From NCBI RefSeq assembly GCF_900177515.1, contig NZ_FXAK01000007.1, positions 914,501-978,500 on the forward strand: DNA of 64,000 bases, written 5' to 3'. Source of the DNA: Azospirillum oryzae. GTDB lineage: Bacteria; Pseudomonadota; Alphaproteobacteria; Azospirillales; Azospirillaceae. The translations under genes were made by a program, and so were the position numbers. The notes below the pieces were generated by a model. It was not told where the DNA came from, ran no database searches, and worked only from the letters and a program-made list of their open reading frames with translations. Of the stretch, positions 53,927 through 62,705 are shown piece by piece. The stretch's first letter is position 1; every line of letters begins with the position of its first letter.

Positions 53927-55009
53927 ATGTCCGCCCCGATCCGATCCGCCTCGATTCCCACCGGCGAACTTCCCCCCTGGCATCCCGAGGCGCTGGCCCG
54001 CCGCCGGCCCTATCTGGCGGCGCGCGGCCGGGTCCTGAACGCCGTCCGCCGCGTGTTCGAGGAACTGGCCTTCGTCGAGGTCGACACGCCGGCCCTGCAG
54101 GTCTCGCCGGGGATGGAGCCGCATCTCCAGGCCTTCGCCACAATGCTGCAGGGGCCGCACCCGGATGACCGCCGGCCGCTGTACCTGCACACCAGTCCCG
54201 AATTCGCGATGAAGAAGCTGCTGGTCGCCGGCGTGCCGCGGCTGTGGCAGCTGGCGCATGTCTACCGCAACGGCGAGCGGTCGGGGACCCATGCGCCGGA
54301 ATTCTCGATGCTGGAATGGTATCGCGCCGGAGACGGCTACCGCACGCTGATCGACGATTGCCGGGAACTGCTGTGCGCCGGGGCCGAGGCCGGCGGGCGG
54401 CGGAGCTTCAGCTTCCGCGGCATGACCTGCGATCCCTTCGCGCCATGGCGGGTGCTGACCGTGCCGGAGGCATTCCGGGAGTACGCGGACATCGACCTGA
54501 TGGCGACCTATGACGGCAGCCACGATCCCGACCCGGCGGCGCTGGCGGCGGCGGCAGAGCGGATCGGCGTCGCCCCCCATCACGGCGACCGCTGGGAGGA
54601 CATCGTCTTCCGCATCATGTTCGACCGCATCGAACCCCATCTGGGCGAGGGCGTGCCCTGCGTGCTGACCGACTATCCGCTGTGCATGGCGGCGCTGTCG
54701 CGGCCGAAGCCGGAGGACCCGCGGCTGGCCGAGCGGTTCGAGCTGTATGCTTGCGGGCTGGAACTGGCGAACGCCTTCGGCGAATTGACCGACCCGGCGG
54801 TGCAGCGCGTCCGCTTCGAGGCGGACATGGAGTTGAAGGAGCGGCTTTACGGTGAGCGCTTCCCGGTGGACGAGGATTTCCTCGCCGCGCTGGAGCATGG
54901 CATGCCGCAGAGCAGCGGCATCGCCATGGGCTTCGACCGGCTGGCGATGCTGTGCAGCGGGGCCGAGAGCATCGAACAGGTGCTTTGGCTGCCGGTGGCG
55001 GGGGTCTGA
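53927..55009 (+). CDS. epmA: EF-P--(R)-beta-lysine ligase EpmA (GenX/PoxA)
   Basis: 360 residues, a truncated class II lysyl-tRNA synthetase lacking the anticodon-binding domain. Motif 2 region (LWQLAHVYRNGERSGTHAPEFSMLEWYRA) and motif 3 (GMPQSSGIAMGFDRLAMLCSG) are intact, and the start of the core EVDTPALQVSPGMEPHL is typical. It attaches beta-lysine to the EF-P lysine in the neighbouring, divergent gene. The start at 53927 (MSAPIRSASIPTG) is chosen by family fit; a frame from 53843 adds 28 odd residues. The epmB aminomutase gene is not in the window. Confidence 0.93.
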   Translation: MSAPIRSASIPTGELPPWHPEALARRRPYLAARGRVLNAVRRVFEELAFVEVDTPALQVSPGMEPHLQAFATMLQGPHPDDRRPLYLHTSPEFAMKKLLVAGVPRLWQLAHVYRNGERSGTHAPEFSMLEWYRAGDGYRTLIDDCRELLCAGAEAGGRRSFSFRGMTCDPFAPWRVLTVPEAFREYADIDLMATYDGSHDPDPAALAAAAERIGVAPHHGDRWEDIVFRIMFDRIEPHLGEGVPCVLTDYPLCMAALSRPKPEDPRLAERFELYACGLELANAFGELTDPAVQRVRFEADMELKERLYGERFPVDEDFLAALEHGMPQSSGIAMGFDRLAMLCSGAESIEQVLWLPVAGV

Positions 55010-55011
55010 GG

Positions 55012-55190
55012 GGGAATCCCCCTCTCCCCCCCGGGGAGAGGGTCGGGGTGAGGGGGATGCACCGCGATGATCTCTTCGGCTGCGCCGAACCCCCTCATCC
55101 TAACCTTCTCCCCGCTTTCGGCGGACCGAAGGTCCGCCTGTCGCGTCAGCGCAAACGAAGTTTGCGCGTGAGCGGGGGGAGAAGGGATTG
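55012..55190. repeat. Intergenic inverted-repeat element, family A copy 3 (composite)
   Basis: Several hairpins in a row between the convergent epmA and fadL-like genes: CCCTCTCCCC with GGGGAGAGGG near 55019-55042, CGGACCGAAGGTCCG (also in 47788-47934, inverted), and GCGCAAACGAAGTTTGCGC. The outer parts (CCCCTCATCCTAACCTTCTCC and its partner AGCGGGGGGAGAAGGG) are diverged relatives of the other two copies. Confidence 0.7.
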
Positions 55191-55218
55191 GTTGTTGGAC
55201 GGGAGAGGGTAACCAACC

Positions 55219-56553
55219 TCAGAACGTGAACTTCGCCTGCAGGCCGATCAGGTCGATGCTGCTCTTGTAGTCCGCATTCAGGTTGCCGCGGCCGGCTTCG
55301 GGGCCGGTCAGGTCGTCGGTTAGGGCGACCGAGGTCTTCGGGATGAAGACGTGCGAATAGGCGGCATCGACGCGCAGGCTGTCGGTGACCTGATAGCCGG
55401 CGCCGACCGACAGCCAGTAGCGGTTCTGCTCCGGAATGCGGGGCGTGCGGTACTCGACGTCGACCGAGCCCTTGTCGAAGGCGATGCCGCCGCGCAGCGT
55501 CAGCTTGTCGGTCACCTTGTAGGAGGTGCCGAGCGCATAATACCAGGTGTCCTTCCAGTGCTCTTCCGTCACGGAATTGAGCGCCGGATTGGCGACGTTG
55601 ACACGCAGTTCGCGGAAGCGCGACCAGTTGGTCCACTGCACGTCGGCCATCACCGCCCAGCGGTCGTTGACCTCGTGGTAGAGGCCGATGGAGGCGATGT
55701 CCGGTGTGGTCAGATCGGCGTTGATGCTCTGGGAGGGCAGGGCACCGGCGAGCGGCGCTGGCAGGCCGGTGAAGGAGATGGTGCCGGTCAGCGTGTGCTT
55801 GACCGCGGACCGGTAGGCGAGGCCGACGCGGGTGCCCTTGACCGGCTCGATCAGGGCGCCGAGCGTGAAGCCCCAACCCCAATCGTCGCCGGTCATATCG
55901 CTCTTGACGTCGAGCGAGCCCGGACGGCCGAGGCGGCTGGCGCCGAAGTCGGAGGCCTGCGACAGCTTGGCCTTGGCATACTGGATCTGCACGCCGCCGC
56001 CCAGCGTGATCATCGGGTTGATGCGATAGGACACCGACGGCGCGAAATTGTAGGTGCGGAGATCCGAGCGGATGCCGTGATAGCGGCCGATCCAGTTGTC
56101 GCCATAGTCGGTGACCAGACCCCAGGGGCCGTTGGCCGACAGGCCGACCTTCAGGTCGTCGCTGATCGAATAGACGAAGTAGCCGGCCGGAACCAGCGCG
56201 TCCTGGGCGATGTCGCCGGGCGAGGCGTTGCCGCTGATCGCGGTGCCGCCCAGGCGCCGGGCGCGGGTGGCGCTGGCGCTGTCGACCTTCGACTTCACGA
56301 TGACGCCGGTGGCGGTCTGCACCGCCTCGATCCCCGTCACCAGACCCATGGTCGCCGGATTGTAGAACATGGAGCTGGCGTCGCCGTTGCCGCCGGCGGT
56401 CACGCCGGCATAGGCGGTGCCCTGGCCCGATACGCTCTGCTCCTTCAACGCGAAACCGGCGGCGAACGCGGTCGAGGCGGTCGCGATCGGTGCGGTCACC
56501 GCAATGGCGGCAGCGGCGGTCATCAGGCGTGTCTTGAGCGTCGTCGGAGACAT
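55219..56553 (-). CDS. OmpP1/FadL/TodX-family outer-membrane transporter
   Basis: 444 residues. A Sec signal peptide (cleavage near ASTAFAAG) is followed by GFALKEQSVSGQGTAYAGVTAGGNGDASSMFYNPATM, the FadL hatch signature with the NPA motif. The remainder is an alternating beta-barrel ending in Phe (LIGLQAKFTF), as expected for outer-membrane assembly. Family members import long-chain fatty acids or aromatic hydrocarbons. Single gene; a palindromic promoter region lies upstream at 56570-56612. Substrate inferred only at family level. Confidence 0.92.
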   Translation of the reverse strand: MSPTTLKTRLMTAAAAIAVTAPIATASTAFAAGFALKEQSVSGQGTAYAGVTAGGNGDASSMFYNPATMGLVTGIEAVQTATGVIVKSKVDSASATRARRLGGTAISGNASPGDIAQDALVPAGYFVYSISDDLKVGLSANGPWGLVTDYGDNWIGRYHGIRSDLRTYNFAPSVSYRINPMITLGGGVQIQYAKAKLSQASDFGASRLGRPGSLDVKSDMTGDDWGWGFTLGALIEPVKGTRVGLAYRSAVKHTLTGTISFTGLPAPLAGALPSQSINADLTTPDIASIGLYHEVNDRWAVMADVQWTNWSRFRELRVNVANPALNSVTEEHWKDTWYYALGTSYKVTDKLTLRGGIAFDKGSVDVEYRTPRIPEQNRYWLSVGAGYQVTDSLRVDAAYSHVFIPKTSVALTDDLTGPEAGRGNLNADYKSSIDLIGLQAKFTF

Positions 56554-56569
56554 TCGTTCCTTCCCCCAA

Positions 56570-56612
56570 TTGTGTTATTGACGCAATGATACACAAACTG
56601 ACGCTTACGTAA
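56570..56612 (-). promoter_or_regulatory. Palindromic elements upstream of the fadL-like gene
   Basis: TTGTGT (56570-56575) and ACACAA (56591-56596) flank ATTGACGCAAT, itself symmetrical (ATTG/CAAT), giving a nested palindrome 17-43 bases before the start. TTACGTAA lies at 56605-56612. This AT-rich island could bind a fatty-acid regulator; no binding protein is known from the window. Confidence 0.4.
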
Positions 56613-56780
56613 AGAGCCGCCCACCACTTTTTGTTGGCCGTACAAGCAGTGTTGCGGGCCTGCATCGGTTCCGGAAGTCGGAAAAGGGAGAAAAGGCTGT
56701 GGCGCGGCCACCGGAGGCAGCCGCGCTCATGCCCGCCTCACGGTTGCCGGGCGAGATTATCCAGGCAGTTCAATGGAGAA

Positions 56781-56815
56781 ACGGCGCGGCGGTCGCCGGC
56801 GCGGGCCGGCGCCGT
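56781..56815 (-). terminator. Terminator-like hairpin after the TSUP gene
   Basis: ACGGCGC (56781-56787) and GCGCCGT (56809-56815) form the stem base around a GC-rich inner part. Read on the minus strand the stem is followed by TTTCTCC. It begins right at the TSUP stop codon. Confidence 0.5.
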
Positions 56816-57621
56816 CAGGCGATCCAGGCGGCGGCGGCGGTGAAAAGCTCGCGCAGGATGTTGTGCTCGTCGCTCCACACCAGCTTGGCGGTGATGACGA
56901 TGGAGGCGACGACCAGCATCGGACGCACGACTCGGGCGCCGTTGCGGATCACCATATGGGCGCCGGCCTGGGCGCCGATATATTGCGCGACGCCCATCAG
57001 CAGGCCGATCGTCCACAGCACATGGCCGCCGGCGATGAAGAACAGCAGCGAGGCCAAGTTGCTGGTCAGATTCAGCACCTTGGTGTGGGCGGTCGCCTTG
57101 CGCAGGTTGTAGCCGAGCAGCGAGACGAAGGCGATGGCGAAGAAGGTGCCGGTGCCCGGCCCGAAGAAGCCGTCATAGAAACCGATGCCGGTGCCGATGC
57201 TGAGCGCGAAGGCATGCTCGCCGATGCGCTGGTGGGCGTCGACGTCGCCGGCCTTGGGCGACAGCAGCAGGTAGAGGGCGATGCCGATCAGCAGGATCGG
57301 GATGACGTCGCGCAGGAAGCTGGGATCCAGCATCTGCACCAGCGTGGCGCCGGCCCCGGCGCCGATGAAGGTGCAGAGGATCATCGTCCGCATGGAGGCG
57401 GGATGGACCTCGCCGCGGCGGACGAACTTGATGGTGGCGGACAGCGAGCCGAAGCTGGATTGCAGCTTTCCGGTCGCCAGCGCCTCCGCCGGTGACAGGC
57501 CGGCGGCCAGCAGCGCCGGGATGGTCAGTAGACCGCCGCCGCCGGCGATCGAATCGACGAAGCCGGCCAGCAGGCCGACGGCAAACAGGATGCCCAGCGA
57601 CTCGGGCGTCAGAAGGTCCAT
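56815..57621 (-). CDS. TSUP-family (TauE/SafE) permease
   Basis: 268 residues with about eight hydrophobic helices in two related halves. The first half signature is AGFVDSIAGGGGLLTIPALLAAGLSPAEALATGKLQSSFGS, and the second has GFYDGFFGPGTGTFFAIAFVSLLGYNLRKATAHTK. TSUP proteins move sulfite, sulfoacetate or other organic anions across the inner membrane; the substrate cannot be set from sequence. It follows thiE after 31 bases and is probably the last gene of the fba-thiE transcript. A TSUP partner to thiamine synthesis is not an established link. Confidence 0.9.
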   Translation of the reverse strand: MDLLTPESLGILFAVGLLAGFVDSIAGGGGLLTIPALLAAGLSPAEALATGKLQSSFGSLSATIKFVRRGEVHPASMRTMILCTFIGAGAGATLVQMLDPSFLRDVIPILLIGIALYLLLSPKAGDVDAHQRIGEHAFALSIGTGIGFYDGFFGPGTGTFFAIAFVSLLGYNLRKATAHTKVLNLTSNLASLLFFIAGGHVLWTIGLLMGVAQYIGAQAGAHMVIRNGARVVRPMLVVASIVITAKLVWSDEHNILRELFTAAAAWIA

Positions 57622-57652
57622 GATTTTGGGGGCGTCCAGAAAGTCTGCCGGT

Positions 57653-58318
57653 TCAGCCGGCGAGTGCGGCCTCGATGGCGGCGTTCAGCGCCCGGACCCC
57701 GGCGCCGGGACCCTGCGGATGACCCCAGACGGCGTTGACCACGGCCAGGAAATCGGCGCCCGCGGTGACCAGCGGCGCGCAATTCCCGGCGGTGATGCCG
57801 CCGATGGCGACACAGGGGACCTCCATCAGCTCCGACCACCAGCTCAGCAGCTCCGGCTCGGCCTTGTATTCGGCCATCTTGGTGCTGGTGGGGAAGAAGG
57901 CGCCGAAGGCGACGTAATCCGCCCCTTCCTCGCCGGCGATCATGGCGAGATGGCGGCTGTCGTGGCAGGTGACGCCGACGATGGCGTCGTTGCCCAGAAT
58001 CTTGCGGGCATCGCGATAGGGCGTGTCGGTCTGGCCGACATGGACGCCGTCGCAGCCGGCCTCCCGCGCGAGGCGGGGATGGTCGTTCAGGATGAAGGCG
58101 ACCTCACGCTCCTGCGCGATGGGGCGCAGGACGTCGCAGGCGCGGCGGATATCGTCCTCGGAGCAGTCCTTGAGGCGGAGCTGCACGCAGGCGACGTCGC
58201 CGGCATCCAGCGCTTCCGCCAGAAGCGGCGCGAACGCCGCCGGCTCCAGGGCCGGCGGCGTCACGAGGTACAGTCGGCAGGCGGCAGGTTCCGCCTGCGT
58301 CGGCTTTCCCTTGGCCAA
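57653..58318 (-). CDS. thiE: Thiamine phosphate synthase
   Basis: 221 residues of the ThiE/TenI family, joining HMP-PP and HZ-P to thiamine phosphate. The TIM barrel shows [76 protein letters not shown] and [27 protein letters not shown]. The usual Arg/Lys of the pyrophosphate site (QLRxK) is present as QLRLK. The start lies three bases after the fba stop, so the two are coupled. This pair is common in Rhodospirillales. A TenI-like role cannot be excluded. Confidence 0.9.
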   Translation of the reverse strand: MAKGKPTQAEPAACRLYLVTPPALEPAAFAPLLAEALDAGDVACVQLRLKDCSEDDIRRACDVLRPIAQEREVAFILNDHPRLAREAGCDGVHVGQTDTPYRDARKILGNDAIVGVTCHDSRHLAMIAGEEGADYVAFGAFFPTSTKMAEYKAEPELLSWWSELMEVPCVAIGGITAGNCAPLVTAGADFLAVVNAVWGHPQGPGAGVRALNAAIEAALAG

Positions 58319-58321
58319 GTG

Positions 58322-59251
58322 TTACTCCCGGCCCTGGTAGATCTTCATGATCCGGTCGAGCAGCTTGAGGGCATCCTCGCGCGGGCGCTGGAAGGCGTTG
58401 CGGCCGATGATCGAGCCGTTGCCGCCGCCGTCACGGATGGCGCGGGCGTCCTCGAACACCGCGTCCTCGCCCTTGGTGGCGCCGCCGGAGAAGACCACGA
58501 TGCGGCGGCCGTTGAAGGCACACTGCATGATGTGCTTCACGCGCTCGGCCTGGGTGCCGATGGCGATCTGCTTCGACTCGTAGACCTTCTTGGCTTCCGC
58601 CTGCTCCAGATGGGCCGACGGCAGCTTCACCTTGATGATGTGGGCGCCCAGCAGAGCGGCCATGTGGGCGGCGTAGCCGATCACGTCGATGGCCAGCTCG
58701 CCGTCCTTGGTGACGGCGCCGCCGCGCGGGTAGGACCACAGCACGGTGGCGAGGCCGTAGGACTTGGCCTCCTTCGACAGCTCGCGGAACTCCTCGTACT
58801 GGGAGTACATGGCGTCGGAGCCGGGATAGATGGTGAAGCCGATGGCCGAGGCGCCGATGCGCAGCGCGTCCTGGACCGAGGCGGTGACGGCCTGGTCGGC
58901 GGCTTCCTTCTGGGTGGACAGCGAGTTGGCGCTGTTCATCTTCAGGATCAGCGGGATCGACCCGGCGAAGGTGCCGGCGCCGGCTTCCAGCGAGCCCAGG
59001 GGAGCGGCGTAGGCGTTGCAGCCCGCGTCGATGGCCAGCTGGTAGTGGTAGTGCGGGTCATAGCCCGGCTCGTTCGGGCCGAAGCTGCGGGCCGGGCCGT
59101 GCTCGAAGCCCTGGTCGACCGGCAGGATCACCAGCTTGCCGGTGCCGCCGAGCTTGCCTTCCATCAGGATGCGGGCGAGGTTCGCCTTGGTGCCGGGATT
59201 GTCGCTCTCGTAGTTGGCGAGAATGTCTTTGACGCGGCGCGTGAGCTTCAT
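58322..59251 (-). CDS. fbaB: Class I fructose-bisphosphate aldolase
   Basis: 309 residues of the class I aldolase type found in bacteria and archaea (DhnA-like), cleaving fructose-1,6-bisphosphate through a Schiff base. The start at 59251 (MKLTRRVKDILANYESDN) matches the family; an upstream frame would add 31 residues. Seen motifs are VILPVDQGFEHGPARSF, KLPSAHLEQAEAKKVYES, the Schiff-base lysine region HIIKVKLP, and VVFSGGATKGEDA with SIIGRNAFQRPREDALKLL as phosphate site. It leads the fba-thiE-TSUP operon. gap and tkt lie 3-4 kb away on the same strand. Confidence 0.93.
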   Translation of the reverse strand: MKLTRRVKDILANYESDNPGTKANLARILMEGKLGGTGKLVILPVDQGFEHGPARSFGPNEPGYDPHYHYQLAIDAGCNAYAAPLGSLEAGAGTFAGSIPLILKMNSANSLSTQKEAADQAVTASVQDALRIGASAIGFTIYPGSDAMYSQYEEFRELSKEAKSYGLATVLWSYPRGGAVTKDGELAIDVIGYAAHMAALLGAHIIKVKLPSAHLEQAEAKKVYESKQIAIGTQAERVKHIMQCAFNGRRIVVFSGGATKGEDAVFEDARAIRDGGGNGSIIGRNAFQRPREDALKLLDRIMKIYQGRE

Positions 59252-59417
59252 TGTGGCTCTTCCCCTGGGGCATTCTTGGAAATGGCGCCGTCTTAGCCCG
59301 GATTGGCCCGCTTTGCAACGGCGGGAGGGGCATAAAGCGGCCATTTGCCACGCCTGAACGGCCTAGGGCCTGCGGCCGGGTGACGCGCGTCCGGGTGGAA
59401 AGGCTCCGCCGGAGGGG

Positions 59418-59654
59418 TTAGGGCAGAAGAGAGCTGACCACGGTGTAGAGGCCGTATCCGGCCCCGCCCAGCACCGCCCAGGAGCCGGCGGTCAGCCCGA
59501 CCCAGACGGCGACCAGCCGCAGGCCGCGCATCTTCTCCGGCCGGGGAACCGGACTTTTCCCCATCCGGTCGGATGACCGGCCGTTTGCGGCCTGCCCCGG
59601 ATGGTGCGGTTGCGCGATCGTCTGATCCGGCGTGGTCAGGGAGGTGATGCTCAT
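59418..59654 (-). CDS. Small single-pass membrane protein, unknown function
   Basis: About 77 residues (start at 59654; 59672 is an alternative). The N-terminal half is polar (TPDQTIAQPHHPGQAANGRSSDR), then a basic patch EKMRGLRLVAV leads into one helix VWVGLTAGSWAVLGGAGYGLYTVV. A C-in tail-anchored or single-span topology is likely. No family recognised. Upstream of the aldolase by 166 bases on the same strand. Coding status is supported by position, length and the clean helix but is not certain. Confidence 0.5.
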   Translation of the reverse strand: MSITSLTTPDQTIAQPHHPGQAANGRSSDRMGKSPVPRPEKMRGLRLVAVWVGLTAGSWAVLGGAGYGLYTVVSSLLP

Positions 59655-59764
59655 GGGCGGCTCATCCGGCATCGGAGGGAGGGTGCTGTGTCACAAAAAT
59701 ATCCTTAGGTGACGTTACACCACCTTTGCGCGGCGAGGCTGTGCGAAAAAGCGGTAGTCCGGAC

Positions 59765-60238
59765 CTAACCCCCGGCATGACTTTCGGCCCGGCCGTTCGA
59801 CGACACGAGCCAGTCGCGGCATAGCGCCTCCAGCAGGACTGACCGGGTGGAGCCATGACCTTCGGCGGCGAGGTCGAGCAGGGGCGGGCAGGCGGTCAGC
59901 AGAACCGAGCCGCAGGCCGCGGCGATGACCGACAGGCGCTCCGCCGCCTCCGGCCGGCCGGTGAACAGCAAGGCCGGCACCCCGGCGGCCAGCGCCCCCT
60001 GCGCCTCGCCGGCACGGTCGCCGCAGTCGAGCAGGCCGGTCACCTCCAGGTCCGGGTGGGCCTGCCGTACCCGCTCGATCAGGTCGAGCAGCCACAGCGC
60101 TCCGCCCGCCGGCGGCGCCATCAGGGCGAGGGCGGCACCGGCCGACCTGGCGGCGTCGGCGGCCGCCAGTGCGTCGGCGAGGCCGCGGACCAGGATGGGG
60201 CGGAGGAGGGCCGGGGGGATTGGCGGGGAGGCGGTCAT
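59765..60238 (-). CDS. Hypothetical Ala/Leu-rich protein near the aldolase operon
   Basis: 157 residues from the ATG at 60238 (MTASPPIPPALLRPILVRGL). The pattern ALALMAPPAGGALWLLDLIERVRQAHPDLEVTGLLDCGDRAGEAQGALAAGVPALLFTG looks like a Rossmann-type alternation of beta strands and helices. It recalls small proteins found beside pgk/fba in Azospirillum relatives, but I do not recognise a named family. No signal peptide or membrane segment. Codon use is typical of the genome, supporting a real gene. Function unknown. Confidence 0.6.
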   Translation of the reverse strand: MTASPPIPPALLRPILVRGLADALAAADAARSAGAALALMAPPAGGALWLLDLIERVRQAHPDLEVTGLLDCGDRAGEAQGALAAGVPALLFTGRPEAAERLSVIAAACGSVLLTACPPLLDLAAEGHGSTRSVLLEALCRDWLVSSNGRAESHAGG

Positions 60239-60439
60239 GGACTGTGGCGGCGCTGGGGCGGGAAAGCGGGCGGACACTTTAGCGGTGGGCGCGGTTGCGC
60301 TCCAGACTCCAGCCGGTTGAGAGAATTGAGGCAGGTCAAACCCTGCGATCGCGGTCCCGGAGTATGGTCAGTCACAGCGGACAGCAGGCCGGGGCACCGG
60401 CGTCCGTTTCACTGGTATACCTCCCCCGGGATTGCCGCG

Positions 60440-60784
60440 ATGATGGAATACAAGGGTTACAAGGCCCAGATCGACTTTGACAACGACGCGGGCGTCTTTG
60501 TCGGCGAGGTCATCAACACCCATGACGGCATCACCTTCTCCGGCCGCTCTGTGGACGAATTGCGGGACTCCTTCCGGCGGGCGGTCGACGATTACCTCGA
60601 CCTCTCCTGCGACATGGGGGGCGAGGGCGAACAGCCCTTCTCCGGACGGCTGGCGATCCGCATCAACCCGATCCTGCACCGCGCCGTCGCCGACTGCGCC
60701 GCGCGCGAGGGCAAGAGCGTTTCGGCCTGGATCGCCGAGTGCCTGGGCCGCGCCGCCGGCGTGACCAACGTGAAGGCCGGGTGA
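60440..60784 (+). CDS. HicB-like protein without an adjacent HicA
   Basis: 114 residues (ATG 60440 or 60443). The N-terminal half has the HicB fold ([52 protein letters not shown]), a partially degraded RNase H-like domain. The C-terminal half ([35 protein letters not shown]) is a ribbon-helix-helix DNA-binding domain, the Arc-type variant of HicB. HicB antitoxins normally pair with a HicA RNA-binding toxin of about 60-80 residues; none is seen on either side, so this is probably a solitary regulator. Confidence 0.85.
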   Translation: MMEYKGYKAQIDFDNDAGVFVGEVINTHDGITFSGRSVDELRDSFRRAVDDYLDLSCDMGGEGEQPFSGRLAIRINPILHRAVADCAAREGKSVSAWIAECLGRAAGVTNVKAG

Positions 60785-60896
60785 AGTTTCGCAAAATGCG
60801 AAGCGTCTTGCTTGCCAATGGTCGCTGGATTGGCGAAATGCCGCGGTGACGGAGTGTTGGTGTGGCGGCGCAGAGGCTTCGCCGCTGCTTTGGAAC

Positions 60897-60912
60897 TGGC
60901 ATCCTCCTTGCT
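60897..60912 (+). promoter_or_regulatory. Sigma-54 (RpoN) -24/-12 promoter of the chemoreceptor gene
   Basis: TGGCATCCTCCTTGCT matches the TGGCAY-N5-TTGCT consensus with the required ten bases between GG (60898-60899) and GC (60910-60911). Initiation would be near 60923. The ribosome-binding site GGGAGGTG (60933-60940) and ATG (60945) follow at sensible distances. Confidence 0.75.
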
Positions 60913-60944
60913 CAGGTATCTCCAGCCATCACGGGAGGTGCCAC

Positions 60945-62633
60945 ATGAGCGGATTTAGACTGACCCTGCGGACCAGATTGTGGGCCTTGGTCGCGCTTGC
61001 CGGCGCCATCTGCATCGCGCTTGCCGGCGTTGCGTTGTGGCTCAACCAGCGCAGCACTCTGGAGGACCGCAAGGAGACGCTGCGCTCCGTCGTGCAGGCC
61101 GCCCATGGACTGGCGAGCGGCTACGAGGCCGAGGTGAAGGCCGGCCGGCTGACCCGCGACCAGGCCTTCGAACGGTTCAAGGCCAACGTCAACACGATGC
61201 TCTACAACGGCAAGGACTACATCTTCGTCCTGGATACCGGCTATCGCACCGTCATCCATCCGGTGCGGCCGGACGTGATCGGCAGGGACCAGCGCGACCA
61301 GAAGGATGCCAACGGCGTCTATTTCTCGCGCGAGATGGTCGACGCCGCCAAGGCCAAGGGCGAGGGCTTCGTCTATTACAGCTATCCCAAAGCCGGCGGC
61401 ACCGAGCCGCTGCCCAAGCTCAGCTATGTGAAGATGTTCGAGCCGTGGCAGCTGGCCATCGGCACCGGTGTCTATATCGACGATCTGGACGCCCGCTTCC
61501 TGAGCAGCCTGTGGACCATGGCGGCCTTCGTCGGCGGGCTGGCGCTGCCGGTGGTGGTGCTGATCGCGCTGGTCGGCAACTCGATCAGCCGGCGCATCCG
61601 CCGCCTGTCCGACGCCATGCGCGGCCTCGCCGACGGCAACCTGTCGGTCAGCATTCCGGAAACGGAGAGCGGCGACGAACTGGGCGACATGGGCCGGGCG
61701 GTCCAGGTGTTCCGGGTCAATGCCGAGGCCGCCCGCCGGCTGGAAGCCGAGCAGGCCGAAGCCGCGCGCCGGGCGGTGGAGGAGAAGCGGCAGGCGATGG
61801 ACCGGCTGGCCGCGCGCTTCGAGGGAACGGTGGGCGGCATGATCCGCTCCGTCTCCACCACCACCGACGCGCTGGGGCAGAAGGTGCGGGCGATGTCGCA
61901 CGCCGCGGAGCAGACCAGCCAGCTGGCCGGGATCGTGGCGAGCGCCAGCGACGGCACCGCCGCCAACGTGCAGACCGTCGCCGCCGCGTCGGAACAGCTG
62001 TCCAGCTCCATCGTCGAGATCGGCCGGCAGGTGTCGGAAGCCAGCCGCGTCGCCGGCGAGGCGGTCGGCATGGCGCAGGAGGCCACTGGCCGCATCTCCA
62101 GCCTTGCCGAGGCGGTCGACCGGATCGGCACCGTGGTCGGGCTGATCAACTCCATCGCCGGGCAGACCAACCTGCTGGCGCTCAACGCCACCATCGAGGC
62201 GGCGCGGGCGGGGGAGGCCGGCAAGGGCTTCGCCGTCGTGGCGAGCGAGGTGAAGGCGCTGGCCAACCAGACGGCCAAGGCGACCGACGAGATCGGCGGC
62301 CAGATGAGCGGCATCCAGGCGGTGACCGGTCAGGCGGTGACGGAAATCCAGAAGGTGTCGGCGGTGATCGAGCGGCTGAGCACCATCGCGACGACGATCG
62401 CCGCCGCGGTCGACCAGCAGAACGCCGCCACCGCGGAAATTTCCCGTTCGGTCCAGCAGGCGGCGTCCGGCACCGGCGAGGTGTCGTCCAGCATCTCCGG
62501 CGTCACCGTCGCCTCCGACGAGAGCGGCCGCACCGCCCGCGAACTGGTCGAGGCGCTGGGCAAGCTGACCAGCGAGGCGGCCGGGCTGAACGCGCAGGTC
62601 GGCGACTTCCTGGCGACGGTGCGGGCGGCGTGA
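60945..62633 (+). CDS. Methyl-accepting chemotaxis protein with single-Cache sensor
   Basis: 562 residues; GGGAGGTG precedes the ATG at 60945. Transmembrane helices at about 13-35 and 188-212 flank a single-Cache (sCache_2-type) periplasmic domain ([22 protein letters not shown]... [12 protein letters not shown]), a fold that often binds small organic acids. HAMP follows ([18 protein letters not shown]), then a signalling domain whose tip is [54 protein letters not shown]. There is no C-terminal CheR-tether pentapeptide. Expression from a sigma-54 promoter links it to nitrogen or motility control. Confidence 0.93.
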   Translation: MSGFRLTLRTRLWALVALAGAICIALAGVALWLNQRSTLEDRKETLRSVVQAAHGLASGYEAEVKAGRLTRDQAFERFKANVNTMLYNGKDYIFVLDTGYRTVIHPVRPDVIGRDQRDQKDANGVYFSREMVDAAKAKGEGFVYYSYPKAGGTEPLPKLSYVKMFEPWQLAIGTGVYIDDLDARFLSSLWTMAAFVGGLALPVVVLIALVGNSISRRIRRLSDAMRGLADGNLSVSIPETESGDELGDMGRAVQVFRVNAEAARRLEAEQAEAARRAVEEKRQAMDRLAARFEGTVGGMIRSVSTTTDALGQKVRAMSHAAEQTSQLAGIVASASDGTAANVQTVAAASEQLSSSIVEIGRQVSEASRVAGEAVGMAQEATGRISSLAEAVDRIGTVVGLINSIAGQTNLLALNATIEAARAGEAGKGFAVVASEVKALANQTAKATDEIGGQMSGIQAVTGQAVTEIQKVSAVIERLSTIATTIAAAVDQQNAATAEISRSVQQAASGTGEVSSSISGVTVASDESGRTARELVEALGKLTSEAAGLNAQVGDFLATVRAA

Positions 62634-62655
62634 AGGCCGGCAGCCCCTGAAAAGC

Positions 62656-62689
62656 AAAAAGGCGCCTTCCCGCGGGAAGGCGCCTTTTT
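62656..62689. terminator. Bidirectional terminator between chemoreceptor and gap
   Basis: A 34-base perfect palindrome: AAAAAGGCGCCTTCCC then CG then GGGAAGGCGCCTTTTT. With A-runs before and T-runs after, it works as an intrinsic terminator in both directions for the convergent genes. Confidence 0.95.
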
Positions 62690-62705
62690 CTTGGCCAAGT
62701 GAGGC

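Noticed and set aside
59855-60439. Upstream extension of the HicB-like gene
   Set aside because: The in-frame stretch is the complement of the hypothetical gene at 59765-60238; HicB similarity begins at 60440.
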